DNA from: Aplidium turbinatum
Taxonomy: Eukaryota > Chordata > Ascidiacea > Aplousobranchia > Polyclinidae
NCBI GenBank assembly: GCA_918807975.1
Contig: OU964934.1
Coordinates: 16,678,001-16,742,000 of the forward strand
Direction: 5' to 3'
DNA: 64,000 nucleotides
Numbering within the stretch: the stretch's first letter is position 1; the number at the start of each line of letters is the position of its first letter. Under the pieces are notes generated by a model. That model made no database searches. It was not told the origin of the DNA and saw only the letters and a list, made by a program, of their open reading frames with translations. Of this stretch, positions 57,101 through 63,100 are shown one piece after another. Both the position numbers and the translations under genes were made by a program.

Positions 57101-60100
57101 CCCACTCTCCGCGACAGATCCACCTCGCCCCACTAAAGAGCGGCGGACCGGCTCCTGTACACTCCCCAGCCCGCCCGAGACCCACAGACAGTCCTCAAGG
57201 GAAGCGGCACTCATAGTTATTTCAGTAACTTATTAAATGGACTATGTACGGTAATCAACAAATTAACTTTTACTACTAAATTGCAGTAGGCTACACAAAT
57301 TTGCTATAAAAGCTCGATAACATACACAATCAAATAAGTAACACACTGACCAGAGGCAGGAAATAGTCCTCGCACCACTGCCCTTACAAGAAGCGTCGCA
57401 CTCTTTGTCCACGTGATCCAGTTTCAAAATGGCGTCGCGCGCTTCGTCTTGTGGTCGGTGGAATAACACAGTTTCTTGCTCTCCTCGGACAGTTCGATCG
57501 TCGACGGATTGTTGGTCTGGTGACCGTTCCCCAGCCGCTTCAGGCAGTATAAAGTAACCGTGCTTATACTGCCCCACAGTAGAATTAGTGACTTCTCTAG
57601 CTGGAGATCTGGTTTCGCTTTTTCGATTGCTGTTCTTTGGCCGCTTCGGTTGGCCAGCAATATGCGTTTTACAGCACCAGCAAAAAACAATTCTTGTAGC
57701 TTCACGATTGAAGTGACCAGAACCACACAATTGAAGATGGGTACGGTAACTACAGACTCACGATTGAAGTGACATCCCGTTTAACACAATTGAAGATGGG
57801 TACGGTAACTACAGACTCACGATTGAAGTGACATCCCGTTTAACACAATTGAAGATGTTCTTTCTTTTTTGATAACCGCTATGTATATGAGCTGCTATCC
57901 AACCTGTCTTCTTCCTAACTTTCGACTCAAGTTCCACATGTGTTGAGTGAAGATTGATGGTATATTGTTAACAAGAGACGGGTTCAATTGTGATGTGGAA
58001 TAGTCACTTCACACTCTTAATTACGTCCGTCCGTTAGATTCACACATCGTAAAAAGGAAGACGAAGCACGTTTGGAAAACACAAGTTAGAAAATTAGAAA
58101 AAGAATGACGAGAGATTGTCGCTCAAGCGTGACAGTGCATCGCAATGATGACGTCACGATTGCGCGACAATCCATGTCACAATACGGAGACAGATAACTT
58201 GGCCATAATTTCGTGAACATTGCCCAAGTCCACTATACGGCTCAAATTATTTTGCGCAGTTTTGGTGTAGTGTGAAAGGTTGTTGAAATTCTGCAACGGA
58301 CTAGGACTATTTTAAAACTTCGGCACAGATTTTGTTTTGTGGAAACAGCAATCAGTTGTGCTCTTTCAACCAAAGCTTACAGCAAAAAACACTGCATTAC
58401 ACTGGTGTTCTGTGCATGTGAGCAACTATATTGTGCACGCTTGTTTGCCACTTGTTTAGAATATCCCAAAGGCTGCAAGTACTTCCGTGGGCCGCATCCA
58501 CTTCAGTGCTACAAAACAATTTGGACAAGAGTGAAATGCGTACCTGAGGGCTATCATCATCCTGATAATATAAGCAGAAGACAAAATGAGACCATCAGGT
58601 CTCTTAACTTGAAGTAAGTTTTCAAAGCTTCAACTCTCATTCCATCTTCATGCATGTTTCTTGTACATGCAAAATCCGACTTGACTTAGGCCTACGTTGT
58701 CAAACGTTTGACTTTCTGCTTCAAAGAAGCATAAAAATACTACAAATTAGTTTCATTGCAAAAATACTGGATAATAAAATGATTGCACAACATCTGCTTT
58801 ACCAATAGCATCAGGAGAATAACGATTTTACTGCAAATTTCCAGTGAACTTGAAGCGTACATGACTGACATCTACACAAGTGCTGTACACCCCAAACTAT
58901 TTAGACAAGCGCAATTGGACTGCTATGGAATGGGTGAATATTTTTATATTATATGTAGATTTGACAGTTGTTTTAGTTTTGTTTAACTGCAATTAGAGTT
59001 AAAACCTTGCAACAACGTAACAATAGAAAGTGAATGACTGTATAAACACCACTTTATATATCAATCCCGTTCCAAATATTGGCTTACAAAACAGTATATT
59101 GGCTTCATCTGAGAAATATATCTACTGGTATAATAGGCACCTCATCTTCGTATAACTGGTTAAGGTTGTCCCATACTCATGTATAGAGCTTTGGGGAATG
59201 AGAAGATTCGGTTCTCATCACTCTAGGCCTTTGACAGTGTAGCAAGAGTAGGGTGGCAAGTCTCTTTCTCTCGACCGCCTTTCCTTTAGCAACTACGCGC
59301 TACGCCCACACACAATTCATTACACCCTTGGCAGAGGTGAGCGGTGTTTATCAACAACCAGTTTAAGCCGGATGTCCGATCAGGTTTGCATTAATGGAAA
59401 GCCAACGTCTTTTCCGCTGTGCCATCTCATCGCCACGAAAACATAAAAACAACAGGTTTTTTTTAGCGCGGATGCATAATCTTGATTGATGTTTTAACTG
59501 TTTTTGTTGTAGTTTTTCCTAAAGGATGCGAAGGCTACTTTCCCCCTCATGATGTAGAATGTTTGAAGTCGATTTGGAAAGAAGTCGGTTGTATGGAAAA
59601 AGGCTATGATAATCCCATGAACGGCAGTGGTCGTAACAGGCTGGTGATTAACACAATTGACTTGAGGTAATCAGTTAAAAAAAGGCTATATCGTTTGCAT
59701 TGTTGACAAATAAAATCACGTTTGTTACGTGGTTAATTTTTGAAATCATGTGATTGATGAACGAGGGTAATCAACTCGACACCCATCCTGAGCACACGGT
59801 TGTCTCTACGCTAAATACTTAAATGACATATTTCAAGGAGCGAACGAAGACTGGTACTGTTGCCTGTACTTTCATTTTATTTGAAACCTCCAATATTAGG
59901 CACAAGGTATCAACTAGATAAAAAAAATGTATACCATCACTGATATACAATATACAACAAATATAATAGGTTAATTTTAGACAATGAACAACACTTTAAT
60001 ACTAAATGGTTCCTGCTGTGATCAGTGAATTGGATTATGACTTAGCATTGTACGACAATTTAATGTTTCTTGCATCACTTCTTGAAATGGTCAAGACATA

Positions 60101-63100
60101 ACCTCCACACGTTGGGTCGCACACAGATCTTTATGGAACAGTTTTGATAACTTCAAGAAATTCGGTGATAGAACAAAGTTTTTTAAACTACAGTATTTAC
60201 AATGCTAAAAAAAATAAAAAAAATAAATAAAAAACTTCAAAAATATCAAAATGCCAACGTCAAAATTGCCTGCCATACGCATTAAAAAAACGCCAAATTT
60301 CTCAATTTTGACTTTAAAACCGCCAACATGGTAACTCTGATTGCTGCCAAGATGAGGCCTAGTGTTAGGCTTCCAGTCCCGATGCTATTATAGCGACTTC
60401 TACGTCTAGCCCTAGTGGATTGCTTTGTTTTATGCGAAATAACCAGAGACTTAACCTTCGGGAAGAGGGGATATGCAACGCTTTCATGACATTATATCAC
60501 ATGTTGTTATCTTTTTTTTTGATTTCTTTTATTTAAATAAGTTTGCGCTTGGCAATTGCTTTACATGAAACCTTCGGTTGTGGAAAACTTTTCCTTTTCA
60601 GTATCTATTATGTATATTCCATAGAGTTGCCGAACCATTCGGCATGCGACAACTCAGCAAGTGCTTCAAAGCAAGTTCATTTTAGCTACTGCCAAGTCAG
60701 CAAATCAGATTTTTAGCTAGCATCAAACTTGCTTGGTCACCGCTTGCTAAACTGAACTTGCTGACTTGTGACATCCCAGGCTTCGGCTTGCTCAGTTCCA
60801 CCATTTGCCAAGTTCAGCCACTTTGCTTAAATGTTGCTAGCTCAATATTGTTACTTGCAAATGCTGACTTGTCGGAGACTCATTCCATATACTTTACGGT
60901 GTAACTGCAAACAGTGGCACACCGCTTCGGCCTTCAGGCTTCTTCAGTGCAGTAGGTACATAGGGTAATGGATATGGCCATTGCCCACGAATTGAGTTAG
61001 GTTAGTTGAGTTATAATTAGTTGTAATTATTGATAATTAATTAAGTTAGTTGAAGGATGATGGAGTTAGTTAGTTGAAGAATAATATTAATCATATTCTT
61101 CAGACGCGTACGAGTACTGATGGAGAACACACAGCAGTTGGCAATTTCTGCATCGTCTGGGAGTAAAGTTGCTTCTGAGAATCAACTTCGATGCTTTGGA
61201 ATACGTGAATACTGTTTTTCTTTTTAGTTGAATTCATAGTATTTTTTGTGTATGTGCGCTGCTCTAATTACAGTCAGAGCAACGTTGAATCCTGTCTGGT
61301 AATACACGTGATATGTTTTACAGAGTTTTGATTCCAGACTATTTCTTGTCTTAATATAATGATTAATGTAACATACAATTAAATTATTATTAATATTGTA
61401 ATATATTATATAATTATCGAGCATGGCGTCTTTCATTTTTGTTTGATCGGGGCCTTTATGTCCTCCCCGATAGCTCAGTTGGTTAGCGCGAGGCTTTGTG
61501 AACGAAGAAGCTTCAAGATCACGCGGCGTTGGTTCGACTCTCGGGGTGTGCGCTTGAGCAACGCATTTCAGGACTGCTCTCCATTTAGCGGCAACTTATG
61601 GATGGAATGATTCCCCGGCAACAAGACTTTAACAAACGGAAATTTCACTCTGTCAATCTCGGTAACCGGCCCTGCGTCAAAGCCTCTACGAGTATACGAA
61701 ACTACCAGGAATAACTTATCAAGTCTTTGTCAGTCCGAGGATAAAGATTCAAAAACCAAACAACCATCCAATAACTTTTAAAAAGCCACACATCTCCATA
61801 AATTATTATTAATATTCCAAGTTCGGTTTATCACTTCAAACAATTTCGCTGTGCTTCAGTGAAGTTGTCGGCTGCATATCCGAGTGGTGAGAGCCATGGT
61901 TCGACGTTCGAAAGGGTGTCGGTTCGACACCGCTCAAGAGCATGTGTCTGTGTCTTTGGCAAGACACTTAATGGCATCGTTGAAAGTGGACGCGAAAATT
62001 GGCTTTTTTCCAGGGGGGATAAATGAAGCGATCGTCTCCCGCCCCTAAAATGTAGAAAAATTAATTTTATTGACAAACTATTTTCATTTTGCAAGATCTG
62101 ATTAATGTATCTACACTTCATTATGTTTTGTTAAAACCGCCACCCCCCAGGCTCCTTGTTAAATCCACCCCTGCTTCCTTCCGTCCATGTAATCTATACT
62201 CAACCACCTGGTGTAATCCTGGACAGGGCATTGAAATGTAGAGTAAAAGTTATTTGATAACATTTGTAACCCAATGTAATAATAACGAATTCCTTTTCAT
62301 CATCAAAACTTTTGTTTGGCAGAATTTCCAACAAACTGTAGATACTTCAGAGGCGCACAGAGTCTCTTATGCTACAAGGAAATATGGAAGGATGTTGGCT
62401 GCTTGACGTCAGGACGGCACGACCCAGATAACTATACGGGAATACAAAGAGCATTCATTGATAAGCTAAATTTATTGTAAATATGCATTTACGTTTATGG
62501 ACATTTCACTTTGCTTAATATATTTTCATTCTTCCACAATTTAAACTGCTTAGTGTTTAATTTACTTATATATTCTATGCTGTGTGAGTGTATAATAAGT
62601 GTCCTATCTCTGCTAGCAAACCAATTGTTTAGTTTTAGAAGTTATTTTTCTCAAATAGGAACTATATGGCAAACTTACTGCACCATTGCAAAAGAGGATA
62701 CTTAATATATTATTGTTAACCTGAAAGTTTTATGTCTTTTTAAAGGCAAATCCAAACGTACATGAAAAAATTCACAACTGATTCCAAATCTGGTGACGCG
62801 AACGCGCAGTTAGATTGCTATGGAATGAGTGAGTATTTTTCCAATTGTCACTTCAGTTTTTTCCATCTTTCGGATTATCATGCAGACAATACATACCCAG
62901 ACAACAAATCAATCACTTTTTGCATTGATTCAACGTCTAAAACACTATCGTTAAAAAATGTCTTTGTTGCTTTGCTGTTGGGTTGTTTTATATACTGTTG
63001 TGTTTACTTTAAAGTTGCTTTTCTGTCCGGGTAGTAGAGATATAGCAAACTAAGAAACGCTGCTAAGGAATACAAGCAGCTGCAATTTTTAGAAAGGCCG

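Larger units (their letters stand above)
52996..58219 (-). mobile_element. BEL/Pao-type LTR retrotransposon fossil, broken
   Basis: Two 364-bp LTRs (52996-53359, 57856-58219), TG...CA ends, apparently identical, and a 5-bp duplication TTGCC (52991-52995, 58220-58224). Parts seen on the minus strand: a gag-like region, a zinc-knuckle region, an aspartic-protease-like region and a pol C-terminal region of BEL/Pao type. It is not whole: much of pol is not seen, with perhaps one or two major breaks. Identical LTRs suggest very recent insertion. Confidence 0.88.

Noticed and set aside
61462-61545. tRNA gene
   Set aside because: A and B boxes are present but the same head heads SINE copies elsewhere in the window; it is a SINE promoter region.
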